This document shows, piece by piece, positions 19,074-30,179 of a stretch of 64,000 nucleotides of DNA. The position numbers and the translations under genes were made by a program. Each line of letters starts with the position of its first letter. Positions within the stretch are counted from its first letter, which is position 1. The notes beneath the pieces were generated by a model. It had not been told where the DNA came from, did not search any database, and worked only from the letters and a program-made list of their open reading frames with translations. The DNA is from Sweltsa coloradensis (taxonomy: Eukaryota; Arthropoda; Insecta; Plecoptera; Chloroperlidae): assembly GCA_024449915.1 (NCBI GenBank), contig JAMZAV010000097.1:682001-746000 (forward strand). Reading direction: 5' to 3'.

Positions 19074-20378
19074 TTTGAAGACAAGTTCTTTGCCCAACTG
19101 GACGGCTTGGCAATGGGAAGCTGCTTGTCACCATTGTTAGCGGATCTCTTCATGGACCATCTTGAAACTGAGGTACTTAAGGTAAACTCCACCAACATAG
19201 ATCTTTGGATTAGATATGTAGACGACATCCTCTGCATTCATCATGGGACACAGGCAGATTTAATTGCTTTGCATGCAGATTTGAATGCATTCCACAACAA
19301 CATAACATTCACAGTTGAAGAAGAGAAGGACGGTAAGCTTCCTTTCCTAGACTTACTAATTTCAAAGGACAGTTCCGGTACTAGTTTGACCACGTGTGTG
19401 TACAGAAAACCTACACATACTGATCAGTACGTGAGAGCTGACTCAAACCATCCGTTCCATGTAAAGAAGGGTGTGATGAAATGTCTTTCTGTAAGAGCAA
19501 CGTCTAACTGTTCTTCACCTGTTTTGTTGAACCAAGAACGACTTGAATGATGCTTTCTGTGATAATGGATATCCAAGTCATCTGGTTCGAAAAATGATTA
19601 CTCCAACAACAGGTAGGACTACGGAAGTGTTGACAGACATTAGTCAAGTTCTAGATCCTCCGATTAAAAAAACAGTTGTGCTGGATTACTACCCTAACTT
19701 GTCAGAAAAAATCAGACGTTTACTTTCTCCATTTGGAATACGAACAGTTTTTCAATCTTCCAGAACTTTAAGAAGTATATTAAAAAAACAAGCCCTTGAA
19801 CGTATCACAATCATCGAAAAATGCAGTTTACTCAATTCCATGTCAGTGTGGTGCTATCTACATTGGAGAAACCAAGAGGCCTCTGGAAGTCAGGTTAAAG
19901 GAACATAAAAACAATGTTGCACAACACAAGGTATACTCCTCAAAACTAGCGGAGCACGTCTATGAACATCACCATTATGTGAACTGGCATGACGCTTCAA
20001 TCATTCTACACGAAGCAAATTCGCATAGACGGAGGCTGAAGGAGGCTGCCTTGATGTCTATGGCTGATGATGTTATCAGTGCTCCCAGCATTGATTTCCC
20101 GGCAATTTGGAAGGAGTTTGTCCCCAAGCCATAGAACTATGTGGGCATGATTGTGGTATAATTTTTATTTTTTATTTGAATATGTATTTTTTATTGAGAT
20201 CAAGATGGCCGTGTTTGTTAGATGTGTCGACCTTGGCTGGGAGACGGAGTTTTATGTTTTGTTTGGTTTGTTGCCTTTTGAAGGGTACTGAAAGTACCCG
20301 AAATATTGCTTTTCCTTTAATTTAATATATTAATTTACTAAAAGAACATGATGAGTCCAATTATTGTTTATACTTATT
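19074..20378 (+). mobile_element. Penelope-like element, 5'-truncated, right arm of palindrome
   Basis: This is a near-identical reverse-complement copy of 17703-19013, with RT (LAMGSCLSPLLAD, YVDD) and GIY-YIG endonuclease. It shares the frame break after LLNQER near 19540 with the left copy. It has its own break where an A run is 7 long (19792-19798) against 9 in the left copy, shifting the endonuclease frame. The outer ends stop together at AATAAGTATAAAC. In host terms it sits in RPP38 intron 3 in the sense orientation. Confidence 0.92.
20283..20303 (+). other. Hammerhead-like hairpin in Penelope 3' UTR
   Basis: CTTTTGAA, then stem GGGTAC / GTACCC with loop TGAAA, then CGAAA. A hammerhead ribozyme core is CUGAUGA - stem II - GAAA, and such ribozymes are known from Penelope-like elements. 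Here the first core part differs at two positions (CTTTTGA for CTGATGA), so any ribozyme would be dead. The mirror copy is at about 17784-17804 on the minus strand. Confidence 0.35.
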
Positions 20379-20737
20379 AAACCTAACTGTTCTAAGAATC
20401 TCAGTAGTTATATAAAAAAAAATAAAAGGCCATTCCAAAAAAAAAGTTGTCTTTGCAGACTAATATCATATTATGTTACTATGTTAGTCTCTAAGTCTAT
20501 GTCATGTGGTTTATTTAGTTTAAGTTAAGTACTACATTTGATTTGCATATTCAGTCCTTCTATGTACCTGCAGGTACTTCCATAAACCATCAAACTGACC
20601 ATTACCTGGAAATCCTCTCAATCATTTGAAAGAGAGATTTAGATGTGCATTCATTATTTCATTTAGGATGTAGTCTTAGTTTAGAAATTGTAATACATAG
20701 TCAAGTTTTAATTGCATATGTCCCACTTTTATTTCAG

Positions 20738-21536
20738 ATCAAGTCTAATTTTGGGACTCAATGCAGTTTCACGGGCATTAGAAAAAGGCAAAACATCAGT
20801 GGTCCTCCTTGCTCAAGATATTGATCCACCAATGCTTGGCCACCATGTTTCCGATTTGTGCCTTGTTAAACGTGTGCCTCTTATTGTCATGAAATCTTTG
20901 AAACAAACCACCAAAAACAGTTTGGGATTTTCTTGCATGACCTTGGGGATAAAACCTGGCCAAACCCACTTCACAGAGCTTGAAGAGCACATTATTGAGC
21001 TATCTAATATGTTTCCAATTCCTGACGGACCTATGTTTAAAAAAGTTGATGGTAATAATGCAGGTAATAGTGATGATAGCGATAGTGATGATAGCAACAT
21101 GGATGATAGCAATAGTGATGACTGTTTTTTTGAAGATGAGTCAAGTAAATTGGTACAAGAGAAGTGGGATCCTAGCCGACTCAAAGACATTTATTTGCTC
21201 CGTACATCAAGAAAAGAGCGTGTCTTTATCCCTGAAATTTTAGCCTCTGGATCCCTGCCAGCAAAAGAGATACCACCCAAGATTGACCAGCAGCATTTTA
21301 TACCACTTAAAACTTTTAAGAAAATTGTTCCATCAATGGCTGATGCCCATTCGGAAACTGAACATTACCGTTTCAATACACCCCTAGGAATGGATGAAAC
21401 AACAGATGACATGGAAATTACAAGTTTACCAAAGAAACGTAAACTATCAAGCTATATGCCCCTTGTTGTAAAAGTTGTGCAATCCAATCCTAACAAAAAG
21501 AAGAAAAACAAAAAGTCAAAAGTCAAAGTGAATTAG
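20738..21536 (+). CDS. RPP38: RPP38, exon 4 of 4 (L7Ae domain and C-terminus)
   Basis: The acceptor is TTTTATTTCAG; the exon runs to TAG at 21534. It carries the L7Ae-type fold (LILGLNAVSRALEKGKTSVV, DIDPPMLGHHVSDLCLVKRV, GFSCMTLGIK), matching LAIGVNEVTRALERRELLLV in human RPP38. In this family the fold binds kink-turn RNA in RNase P and MRP. An acidic Asp/Ser tract follows, encoded by imperfect GATAGTGATGAT repeats at 21066-21140. The tail is Lys-rich (SNPNKKKKNKKSK) and corresponds to LIPNPNKIRKPPKSKK of human, a likely nucleolar targeting region. The exon is intact. It accounts for about 265 of the 369 predicted residues. Confidence 0.93.
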
Positions 21537-21782
21537 GTAGGTAGGCATAGTAATATGTTATGTCGACCAGCAAATGAATCACTTGGTCTTCTTGTTTTGA
21601 TTGACAGTTATTATAAAGTTGTTGGCAATATTGTTATTGAGGCATAACCATTGATTTCGTACTTAACGTGTTTAATTTGTATTTTTATTTATATAAATAT
21701 TAATAATGTATACTTTGTACTGATTGGGTAGTATGCCTATGCTGGAAACCTGTGACTATCCAATGCCAATTAACTAGCAGTC

Positions 21783-21788
21783 AATAAA
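21783..21788 (+). promoter_or_regulatory. RPP38: Polyadenylation signal AATAAA for RPP38
   Basis: AATAAA lies 247 bp after the RPP38 stop, followed by T-rich sequence, consistent with a short 3' UTR. No other canonical signal occurs between the stop and this site. Confidence 0.7.
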
Positions 21789-21799
21789 GAATGAATTTG

Positions 21800-22300
21800 T
21801 TATTAAATTAATGTATGTTAATGACCTTGCCTGCTGCTATTCTGCTAATGGTCCAACTAAAAATCTTGTTTACTATCAACTTTTTGACCAGATGTAGATA
21901 GCATGGAAATGTGATGCTGCTATCACACACTGAAATATGTTGACTCAACATTGACGACCACAGCAATATGTTGACAAAAAGTTGAACTAGTTAAACTTTT
22001 GAGAAATGTTGACCAGATGTTGACGACGTTCAACCAATGGCCGAGTGACATTGTGTCACGTGATCATTTCGTTGAGTGTTTACTTTTATACTGACATAAT
22101 GCGTGGTGAAGAGATGGATCGTTGACTATGGAAGTCTTGACGCTTCACAACACGCGTACCGTGTTTTGTTGTTGTTGTTGTTGTTGTTTCATTCACGGTG
22201 TGGGCTATTTTAAAGCAACTTATTTATGCGAGTTATTTATACTGAAAAGTTATAAAAATTGTACCCGTTACAGATAAGACATAAATAATAATGATGGGGT
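21800..22300. other. Intergenic, TGTTGAC-rich stretch
   Basis: From 21950 to 22035 the short word (A)TGTTGAC or its variants recurs about five times (CATTGACGACC, ATATGTTGAC, AATGTTGACC, ATGTTGACGAC). A (GTT)n run lies at 22165-22188. I see no open frame or terminal repeat. Confidence 0.5.
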
Positions 22301-22309
22301 GAGTAAAAA

Positions 22310-22400
22310 TGGTAAAAAGGTTTTCCCAAACGAAACTCGAACCGGCGACTCTTCGCGTGGTAGCCGAGCGCGCTCACCGTTTAGCCAGCAGCGAACTCGA
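22310..22400 (-). repeat. tRNA-derived SINE-like relic
   Basis: The minus strand reads TAAACGGTGAGCGCGCTCGG (A-box-like) and, 25 bp later, CGCCGGTTCGAGTTTCG (B-box GGTTCGAGT). The spacing fits a tRNA head. The acceptor stem does not pair cleanly, so it is a relic or SINE head rather than a working tRNA. Confidence 0.6.
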
Positions 22401-22490
22401 AGTCGCGGCCGTTTAGAGCGGTACTCATTAGCTCATCAGATACGCCTGCGGACTCGAGATGAACATAAAAGCCTCGAGATGGCAATTACG

Positions 22491-23772
22491 TAGGGGTGTG
22501 CAAATATTAGAAATTTTCGAAGTATTCGCGAATAATTTGCTATTCGTATTCGATTTGAAACTCGAATAGTAAGTATTCAAATTTAAAAAATAAATAAAAA
22601 AAAATTGTGAAACGTAAGCGTTTTGAGGGGCAAACGCCCATGTTAGATCCCGACAAGGGCTCTCGTTCTCACAGATGATGAAGAAGCAGGCCTTGGGCCC
22701 GAAACTGCTATGTCCACTTCCAAGTCTACGGCGAAGAAAAGTGCTATTTGGGAATTGTACATTCCACAAACGCGATATAGACCTACCCTTACCTAATCTG
22801 TAAGTTCCCTTAATACAACATAGGCCTTTAAATATCCATCCCCCCCCCCCAACTTTAAGCCTTTTCCTAGGCAGGCCCTAGCTAGGTCCTTGCTTACTGG
22901 ACCAAGCCCTAAGTCCATAGGGTAGGCCTAGGCCAACCGTTCTTAGACTTAGGCAGGCCATTCTTAGCAATAGCTAGGCCTACCTTTCTTAAGCTTATTA
23001 TTTCGGCCCTCGTAGACCAGGGGTGGACAATTACCGGTCGCCCGGTAGCCCGGGCGAGTAAAAATTTCATGCTGGCCCCTAAATCATCAAGAAGTAAAAA
23101 ATACGTTTTTCAAGTTTTTTTTATTTTTTATTTATTTATGGAATGGTCCAGATCTTGTTAATTTTGATCCAACAAAATCTGTGGAACACTGGTATTTTGA
23201 AACCAAAGGACAGAGACATGTGCAAGGTCACCGACAGACTACCACTAACTTAGCGACTATCAGTGCATCCTAAAAATTATTATTAATAAAACAAGCACCT
23301 TGCAGCATATATTGGTGAGTGTTTTTCATTTATCGATGCAACATTGGCTAGCTACTTCCACAAGTTATTATTGATACAAATTCGCTTTAAATAGCATTTT
23401 AGGCAGTCGCACGTTATGCAATAACCAAAATTTTTTTGCCTTTGGCAAATTTGCCTCCAGCGGCTGGGGCTTCGCCCCAGACCCCAGCTGTACCGTGAAA
23501 ATGCATGAAAAATTTGTTGTTGGCCCCTAACTTTTTTGTGAATTTGTCCACCCCTGTCCTAGACTAAGGGTAAGGGTAAATTGGCCTTATCCACTGAATT
23601 AGGGCCTAGGCCACCTAGACCATAAAATAAAGTTGAAAATTTCTAAAAATTGATTTTTATGTGTACAGCATGTTAATCTGCATTGTTTTGGCAATTATTC
23701 GATATTCGACTTTTTTCTGTATACTATTCGTATTCGAAGTGAAAAATCACTATTTGCACACCCCTACCCCTA
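22491..23772 (+). mobile_element. hAT transposon relic, TIR TAGGGGTGTGCAAATA, TSD CAATTACG
   Basis: The left end TAGGGGTGTGCAAATA and right end TATTTGCACACCCCTA (the right is extended by a second CCCCTA) are flanked by the 8-bp duplication CAATTACG at 22483-22490 and 23773-23780, the hAT signature. ATTCG/TTCGAA subterminal repeats lie at both ends. Near 22680-22760 the plus strand reads STAKKSAIWELYI, like the start of a hAT BED finger region. The rest of the transposase is missing. The interior is disrupted by a second element (23018-23556). Confidence 0.88.
23018..23556 (+). mobile_element. Nested hAT element, TIR CAGGGGTGGACAA, TSD TC(G/C)TAGAC
   Basis: CAGGGGTGGACAA at the left and TTGTCCACCCCTG at the right form a 13-bp inverted repeat. 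TCGTAGAC precedes and TCCTAGAC follows, an 8-bp duplication with one mismatch. The 539-bp body has a short coding relic (FDPTKSVEHWYFETKGQRH). It lies inside the hAT at 22491-23772, so it is the younger of the two insertions. Confidence 0.85.
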
Positions 23773-24239
23773 CAATTACGACACTTTTAACTCTTTTAAA
23801 TCGATATTCCAATACTTTTTTATGTTATTCACAGCTGTATACGGCATATATGTACGTAGGCCTAATTACTTCAAGCTAAGCCAACAAGTTGCGTCAACAA
23901 ATTGATAGTGTTACAAGACTTTAAGACAACTTCACTGACGACAATGACAATACTAACCGGCATTTCCCTTGATTTTTCCCCCTAAAAATACAGCCTACTA
24001 CTCGACTCGCTCAACTACCTACTGTATTTAAGCGAGTATAGACCTCGGGTATATTTTAAATTATTAAGTTTAAAAACAAGGGGGGTGGCCATTACGGGTA
24101 TGTGAAGTTATTTGTCAATAGTATTTTTATCCTACTCCTTAAAATCTGAGTGGTCAAAATATGGGTGTGGCCATTACTCGAGGGCAGCCTATAATCGAGG
24201 TAATACAATAGTTAAGCTGTTTCTCTTGCAAATTACACA

Positions 24240-26500
24240 ATGTGACTTCTGGTTGTGGGCCCACTCTCGCCAACAAATTTAGGTGCAAGAACAAAAAATC
24301 AACCCTCCCTTTCCTCTCCTCTCCTTGGCAACACCTGTCCCATATGGGCATAGGCAAACAAAAGGAGGACGAGGCTCTTATCGAAATTCCCCTCGACAAC
24401 CTTAACAATTATTTTACTACTCCGCCCACAAACATTAACCCCGTTCTAAAAGATAAGCATGTTAAGAGCATAAAAGAACAATCTACTACACCAACGTATG
24501 ATCAATTTAATTTCAAACACGTGACACCAAAAATGGCAATTAACGCAATTAAACGAATAAAATCGAATGCTGAAGGCGTAGATCTAATCCCCATAAAACT
24601 GATTCAAACATGATCAATCTGTCTCCAATTTTAATCGAACCTATTACTTACCTCTTTAACTTCTCACTAACACATCACTCTTACCCTGACATCTGGAACA
24701 GGCACTTGTTCGTCCTCTACCAAAGAAACCAAATCCCAGCACTGTTCGTGACTACCGTCCAATCAGTATCCTACCATCTCTCTCTAAGGCGCTCGAGTAT
24801 ATTGTTCACACTCAAATAACTGATTTTCTAACAGAGAACAATATACTAGACCAGTACCAATCAGGATTCCGTTCCAATCATAGTAAGTGCACAGCGCTTA
24901 TCAAAGTACCTGACGATGTACGAACAAAAATGGACAGTCGACAACTTACACTTCTGACTTTACTTGACTTTAGCAAAGCATTTGACCAGTTGACTTTGAT
25001 ATACTAATGACTAAACTTGAATCTATTAACTTTTCCCGCCCAACCCTTCAGTGGATGCATTCTTACCTCAGTGGAAGACAGCAATGTATAGTATCGGGTA
25101 ATATAATCTGAATGGATGCCACTTAAGAATGGGGTGCCTCAAGGCAGTGTACTAGGGCCATTATTATTCTCACTCTTTATTAATGACATATCGAAATCGC
25201 TCAATATTGTTATCACCATCTTTATGCCGACGACCTTCAAATTTATCTTCATTCCTCCCCTCTCGCAATTAACCAAGCCATTCAAATGATGAACGGGATT
25301 TGCAATCTTTACATGCTTGGGCGACCAAAAATTGTTCGACTATAAATCCCTAAAATCTCAATCTATGATTCTAGGTTATCACAAACTGCTAGCAAAAATA
25401 GACCGCACAAAAATCAACCCCGTTACCTTAAACGGCACGACTATACCTTTTCAGCGTCATTTTAGAAACTTGGGACTGTTTATGACAGATGACATGACCT
25501 GGACCAACATATCAAACACGTGTGTCAGAAAACCTACGCATCTTTACCTCTTTAAACCGTTTAAAAAACTTCCTCCCAACAAAATTAAAAACAATGCTCG
25601 TACAAAGCCTCGTCATGCCTCATTTTGATTATTGCGACGTTGTGTACAATGACCTTACTGAAGACCTCTCTATTCGTCTTCAGAGAGCTCAAAATGCCTG
25701 TGTTCGTTTCATCTTTGGTATAAAAAATATGATCATATTAACCCTGGATTCAAAAATCTTGCGTGGATTCGTCTAAATGACCGTAGAAAATCTACACTCG
25801 ATTTGCCTTGTTCATCGTCTGCTCTCAACATCAACACCTTCGTACCTAGCATCTAATTTTCAATACCTATTCTCAAACCATACCTTCAACACTATATCTA
25901 GATCAGGTACTCAGTTAACATTTCCAACCCATAGAACCAATCTTCTTGACCACTCTTTTACAATAAACGCTATTCGAGTCTGGAATACTCTCCCAACGAG
26001 CATCAGGGATGTTTACGGAATTAGTTACGACACTTTCAAGCATAAAGTACATCAACATTACTTGAGTAATTATAATTAATTAACACCTATAAACATCAGT
26101 CGCTACAGCCTTTGTTAAATTAATGATTGAGTAATGCATACCACAACCTGCTCCTGCTCACCTGTATTTCTGCACACAATGTCTAAAGCTATATTAATTT
26201 TGTACTTTTGTGTGAATGGATGAATGAATGTTTCTTAAACTATTGCAGATTTGCATAAATCGATTCAAAATTCATAATTTGCATAACATTAATATACACC
26301 TAGAAAATTAAACTTTGCAATAATGCTACCATAATGTATTTAATTTATTATTTCAATATTTATATAATCATGTAATGTTTCTCTTCATTATCAAATGTAT
26401 TATTATTATTATTAGTATTAGGTTGGATGGAAGATAAGGCTTCACTAGCCTTAATCCCGCCTTACAATAAAGACCCTTATCTATCTATCTATCTATCTTA
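24240..26500 (+). mobile_element. LINE (RT to 3' end) with intact YADD box
   Basis: The plus strand in broken frames reads INAIKRIKSNAEGVDLIPIK, NILDQYQSGFRSNHSKCTAL, LLDFSKAFDQ (first catalytic Asp), GVPQGSVLGPLLFSLFINDI, LYADDLQIYL (YADD intact, about 25221), FRNLGLFMTDDMTW and a C-terminus ending near 26078. The tail AGCCTTAATCCCGCCTTAC, AATAAAGA, then (TATC)n at 26480-26498 marks a true 3' end. Endonuclease absent; at least five frameshifts or stops. CR1/Jockey-like by motif order. Confidence 0.88.
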
Positions 26501-27340
26501 CCAGTGACTAGATCACAGCCTCCTATATATTTTATCTAGTTTCCTCTTTCCTACCTGTCCATGCATCAAGTTTTGATTGTTGATGAGTCATTCGCCCCAT
26601 TAGGCCACGGGAGACCTATTTTGTTAAAACTGCATAGACCCAAAATAAAATTAGTTAAATAGTACATAGTTAATTCTTTGAAATTCCAAAAGATAAACAA
26701 AACAAATACAAACAACAATTTTTCATTTAATTAGCTCTCTGGGGTGTACACTAGCACTAGAGTGCTCCAGTCACCGATTATGGAGACTCAACACTGTGCA
26801 TGGACAGGCAGAGAAAGAGGCACTAGCTAGAGAGTACTGGGCAGTGGGCTAGATCTTTCCACAAAGGTAAGCCTATGTCCTCCCAACATCCCCTAGGCTA
26901 GAGCATTGATCTCTGTTTACGCTTCAAGTGGATCAATGCCTGTCAGATGTTGAGAAGTGAAGTTGGACTAATTTAACAAGTTTTCTTACTGTAAAACTGA
27001 ATAAACAATACGATTACTAATCTGTGAAAAGATTTACCACATTGAGAAGTCATTTTGCTCAATTAAACGCAACGCACAAAGGCATGTTTACCGTAAATAT
27101 GTAAATTTTGACCACCAACATGGTCGCTCCACATAAAATAAAAATAACATAAGTCATTCAATAACATGAAGGCCTAAAATCTGCCCACTGCATAGGCCCT
27201 AGTCATCTTCAAGGTAACAGTATAGCATGCGCAATCCAGGTATTCCAGATCGGTGGGCTAGAGTGGTGCATTATGACAGCGGTTGACATGCATTTGTAGT
27301 TGTACTAAATGAACTGGATTTAAAATGAAGTTCTCCCCAC
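26500..27340. other. Intergenic with GAC-rich palindromic repeat relic
   Basis: CCCCTAGGCTAGAG (26890) and GGTGCATTATGACAGCGGTTG (27268) match parts of the repeat at 31312-32045 and 62840-63290, so a diverged copy is present. No gene seen. Confidence 0.45.
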
Positions 27341-27344
27341 TACC

Positions 27345-27583
27345 TAATGGTACTAAGAAGAAGAATTTCAGATTGTTTTGATAGTTTAGTAAATAATTTA
27401 AAATTGGAAGCTAATGAATTATTTTTTCTAGGTGATTTCAACATTGATTTGAGTAAGAAGGCATTACCAGTAAATCATTTCAAAATTCTCACTAGATCAC
27501 ATGGATTGGTGCAATTGATAAAATCTGTTACTAGAGTTAATAATAGGTCAGCTACTTTAATTGATCATGTTTATGTCTTTTGA
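27345..27583 (+). mobile_element. LINE endonuclease fragment
   Basis: The plus strand reads ANELFFLGDFNIDLSK, then SHGLVQLIKSVTRVNNRSAT and LIDHVYVF. This is the GDFN and ..T.ID.. region of AP-endonuclease in non-LTR elements. The open frame is 78 codons. The sequence stops at a TTTTGATGATGTTTT repeat where another LINE fragment begins. The RT end of perhaps the same element resumes at 28412. Confidence 0.7.
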
Positions 27584-27639
27584 TGATGTTTTTTGATGTT
27601 TTGATGTTGGATGTTGAAGAGATCGTAAGACGTCTTCAA

Positions 27640-28411
27640 GAAGTTTTAAAGGCATATATTGCAGAGAGTTTGAGGAATCTCACCCTGCAGGGGAAATGGT
27701 AGCTGCTTTGACGGAGAATTGACTGCTATTCTTAAAGCCCTGTACAAAGTTAAAGACTGCCGCAGTGATAAAATTGTAATTTTAACAGACTCAAAAGCAG
27801 CAATACAAGCCATAGTCAACAAGGAAGTGGCAGATTCTGCGGTAAGGCAGTGCAAATTACACACTGCAAACTGCACATGCAAACAAGATAATTAAGCTAC
27901 AATGGATACCATCACACTGCAATGTATATGGCAATGATAAAGCGGACTTCTTAGCTAAGAAAGGGAGCAAAATGCTACAACAGAGCAAACCGATAACTTA
28001 CAGCTCAGTTAAAGCCCATGTAAATGCTGCAGTTTCTAAGAAATTAGACAAGAATGGTCAAAAAGGGACAAGACAAACCATGGCAGGTGTACACCACGCA
28101 GCCAAGTAAACCACAAAGAATATATGATAGACGAACAGAAACAGCACAGTTCAGGTTGAAGACTCAACATGACCTTCTAGGGAAGCATCTGCACCGAATA
28201 GGCGTGTTTGAAACCAGTACCTGCAGATTATGCGGAAATGGTGAACATGACAGACGACATCTATATACCTGTGCCAGTCTGGCAAATGAGCGTGACGCAA
28301 TGCCCAACGGCATGAAGAAGGAGGAAAGGGAGGCTCGTCTCTATTGGTTTGACTAGATCAAGCATGATGGCATCATAGGCCAAATGTGGGCATATGAGAA
28401 GAAGAAGAAGA
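27640..28411 (+). mobile_element. LINE fragment with RNase H domain
   Basis: The plus strand reads DGELTAILKALYKVKDC, KIVILTDSKAAIQAIV and, after a frameshift, IIKLQWIPSHCNVYGNDKAD FLAKKG. These are the E, D and H..GN..AD signature blocks of RNase H. Then follow TAQFRLKTQHDLLGKHLHRI and CRLCGNGEHDRRHLYTC, a CCHC-like end common in RNase H-bearing LINEs (Jockey/I/R1 group). It closes with (GAA)n at 28398-28412. No RT core remains. Confidence 0.8.
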
Positions 28412-29172
28412 AGTTAAAGAGGATGGTGATTGGTTTTAAAATTCAGGAACTTGATATTAATTATAGTAAAACAAATTTTATGATTTTTCATAAGGCTAAT
28501 GATAGAAGCATGAATGATATTCATTTGACGTTGAATTGAATTGTAATGGTAAGCTAATTTCTAGAGTATATGAATTTAAATATCTTTGAGTTTTCTTAGA
28601 TTGTAATTTAAATTTTAAGAAACATTATGAATATGTATGTAATAAAGTATCATCAGCAATAGGAATTATAAGTAGAATGAAGAGGTTTGTAACAGAGAGA
28701 ATGTTGAGGTTACTTGTAGATTCTTATATTCACTCTATTATTGATTATTGTTTAGTGGTTTGGGCAGTAAGACCTTCTACCCCAATATGTTGTACTTCAG
28801 AAGAGAATTGACCATCTGTTTGATTCAATTTATATGAGCCAAGATTTACAATCTGATTTTCTTCACGATTGAGGAAAGAATGAAATATGCGTACTGGTAA
28901 ATACATACAAAATATTGAAAGGTATGTATTCAGGTATTTTACCCAATATTTTTCAATTTGTTGATCGTGATAGAAATTCTATTCTAATGAACTCTTTGAA
29001 AGTTCCTAAATTAATTTCTGAATCATTAAGAAAGTCATTCTTGTATAGAGGAGTATCCTTTTGGAATTCAATTTCTTATGATATTAGAAGCCAGTTTACT
29101 GAGCTAGGAATAGTACAATTTAAAAGTAAAATTGAAGCAATGATAATGAATCGAAGAACAAAGAAGAATTGA
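28412..29172 (+). mobile_element. LINE RT thumb and C-terminus
   Basis: The plus strand reads FKIQELDINYSKTNFMIFHK, KHYEYVCNKVSSAIGIISRM, LRLLVDSYIHSIIDYCLVVW and FLYRGVSFWNSISYDIRSQF, ending in the stop at 29170. This is the part immediately 3' of a YADD box. Together with 27345-27583 it may be one LINE whose middle was replaced by the RNase H fragment. Confidence 0.7.
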
Positions 29173-29429
29173 TTTTTACTATTTGTTTGTGGGGCATTGT
29201 CTCTGTGTTTATGTAATGTTAATTCATCTTCATATGTTCTTATTTATGATTTTGCTGTTCTCTTTGTTTGTTCATTATTGCTTTGATTTTGATGTATTCA
29301 ATGTATTTTCAATTGATATTTTTCTGCCTAGATTGTCTGGTTGCCGCCCACTGTGGAACTTGCAACTTGAGTTAGGTGTCCTGTATCATTGCTATGATCA
29401 GTTTTTGACTTGGAACAATTTTAAATAAT

Positions 29430-30001
29430 TGAGCGAGCGAAGCGAGCGTCTCCACTTGACTCTTATGGCTCGAATGTCTGTTTTTTTTTGTTTTTTTTTC
29501 TTGTTACTGCTTCGGTACAGGTCGCAACGTTTCTCTGATCGACCTGAAATTTTGCACACATGTACATACCACCTAGGCGGGTTGCTGTATAGTTTTTGAA
29601 CAAAATCCAATCGTTGGTTATAAAAATAAAAAATAAAATAAAAAAATAAAAAAATAAAAATGTACCGATCTTTATGAAATTTTGCAGGGTCAATAAGTAC
29701 AACATTCTCTCCTATTTTCCAAATTTTCAGAAAAATCGGTCAGACCTTAAAGACTTATTGGTAATCATATTTTGAAAATGATGTTAAAAATGAAGGAGGC
29801 AGTGAAGATACAAAGATACACTTTAGAAGGCATGACGTGAATTAGAACAATGCAAAGATGTTGGAATAGTATAAAGTGTAAAAATGTCAATATCCAGTTA
29901 GGCCTACACTGTGTGGTGGGCCTTATGGGATGTCGTACTCGGGTCATGTTGCACGTACCGGTGCTCGTTTCAACAACGCGTCCAACTGAGCGTTTTCCTA
30001 G
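29430..30001 (+). mobile_element. Helentron-like element, divergent subfamily
   Basis: The 5' end T|TGAGCGAGCGAAGCGAGCG and the 3' end AACGCG(T)CCAACTGAGCGTT then TTCCTAG followed by T keep the family's terminal hairpin and T/T insertion preference. The 550-bp body is unlike the other copies (CTGAAATTTTGCACACATGT, an (AAAAT)n tract). No gene inside. Confidence 0.6.
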
Positions 30002-30179
30002 TTATATATCTGATAAAATTATACATTAGAGTCAAGATTTTTTGGGCACTAAATTGTTATGAAGATTTGAACACAAGAATGATGGTTGAACACAAGAATG
30101 AAGGTTCGCGTTCGGGGGATTCTTCCGCAAAAGATTGATTACTCCCTGATTTGCTGTCCTGATTTTTGGCAAACCTCAT

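Larger units (their letters stand above)
14959..20737 (+). other. RPP38: RPP38 intron 3 (5.8 kb)
   Basis: The intron runs from GTAATT to TTTTATTTCAG. It holds an inverted pair of tRNA-like sequences, an (AAT)n run, a LINE 3' end, a LINE C-terminus with a 5S-like insert, and the inverted Penelope-like pair. From 16580 to 16990 and 20400 to 20737 I see nothing I recognise. Confidence 0.65.

Noticed and set aside
20062..20090. CTGATGATGTTATCAG as a hammerhead core
   Set aside because: CTGATGA is present but no stem II followed by GAAA; it is within the endonuclease coding frame.
21066..21140. GATAGTGATGAT repeats as a microsatellite expansion outside a gene
   Set aside because: They encode the Asp/Ser acidic tract of RPP38 in frame.
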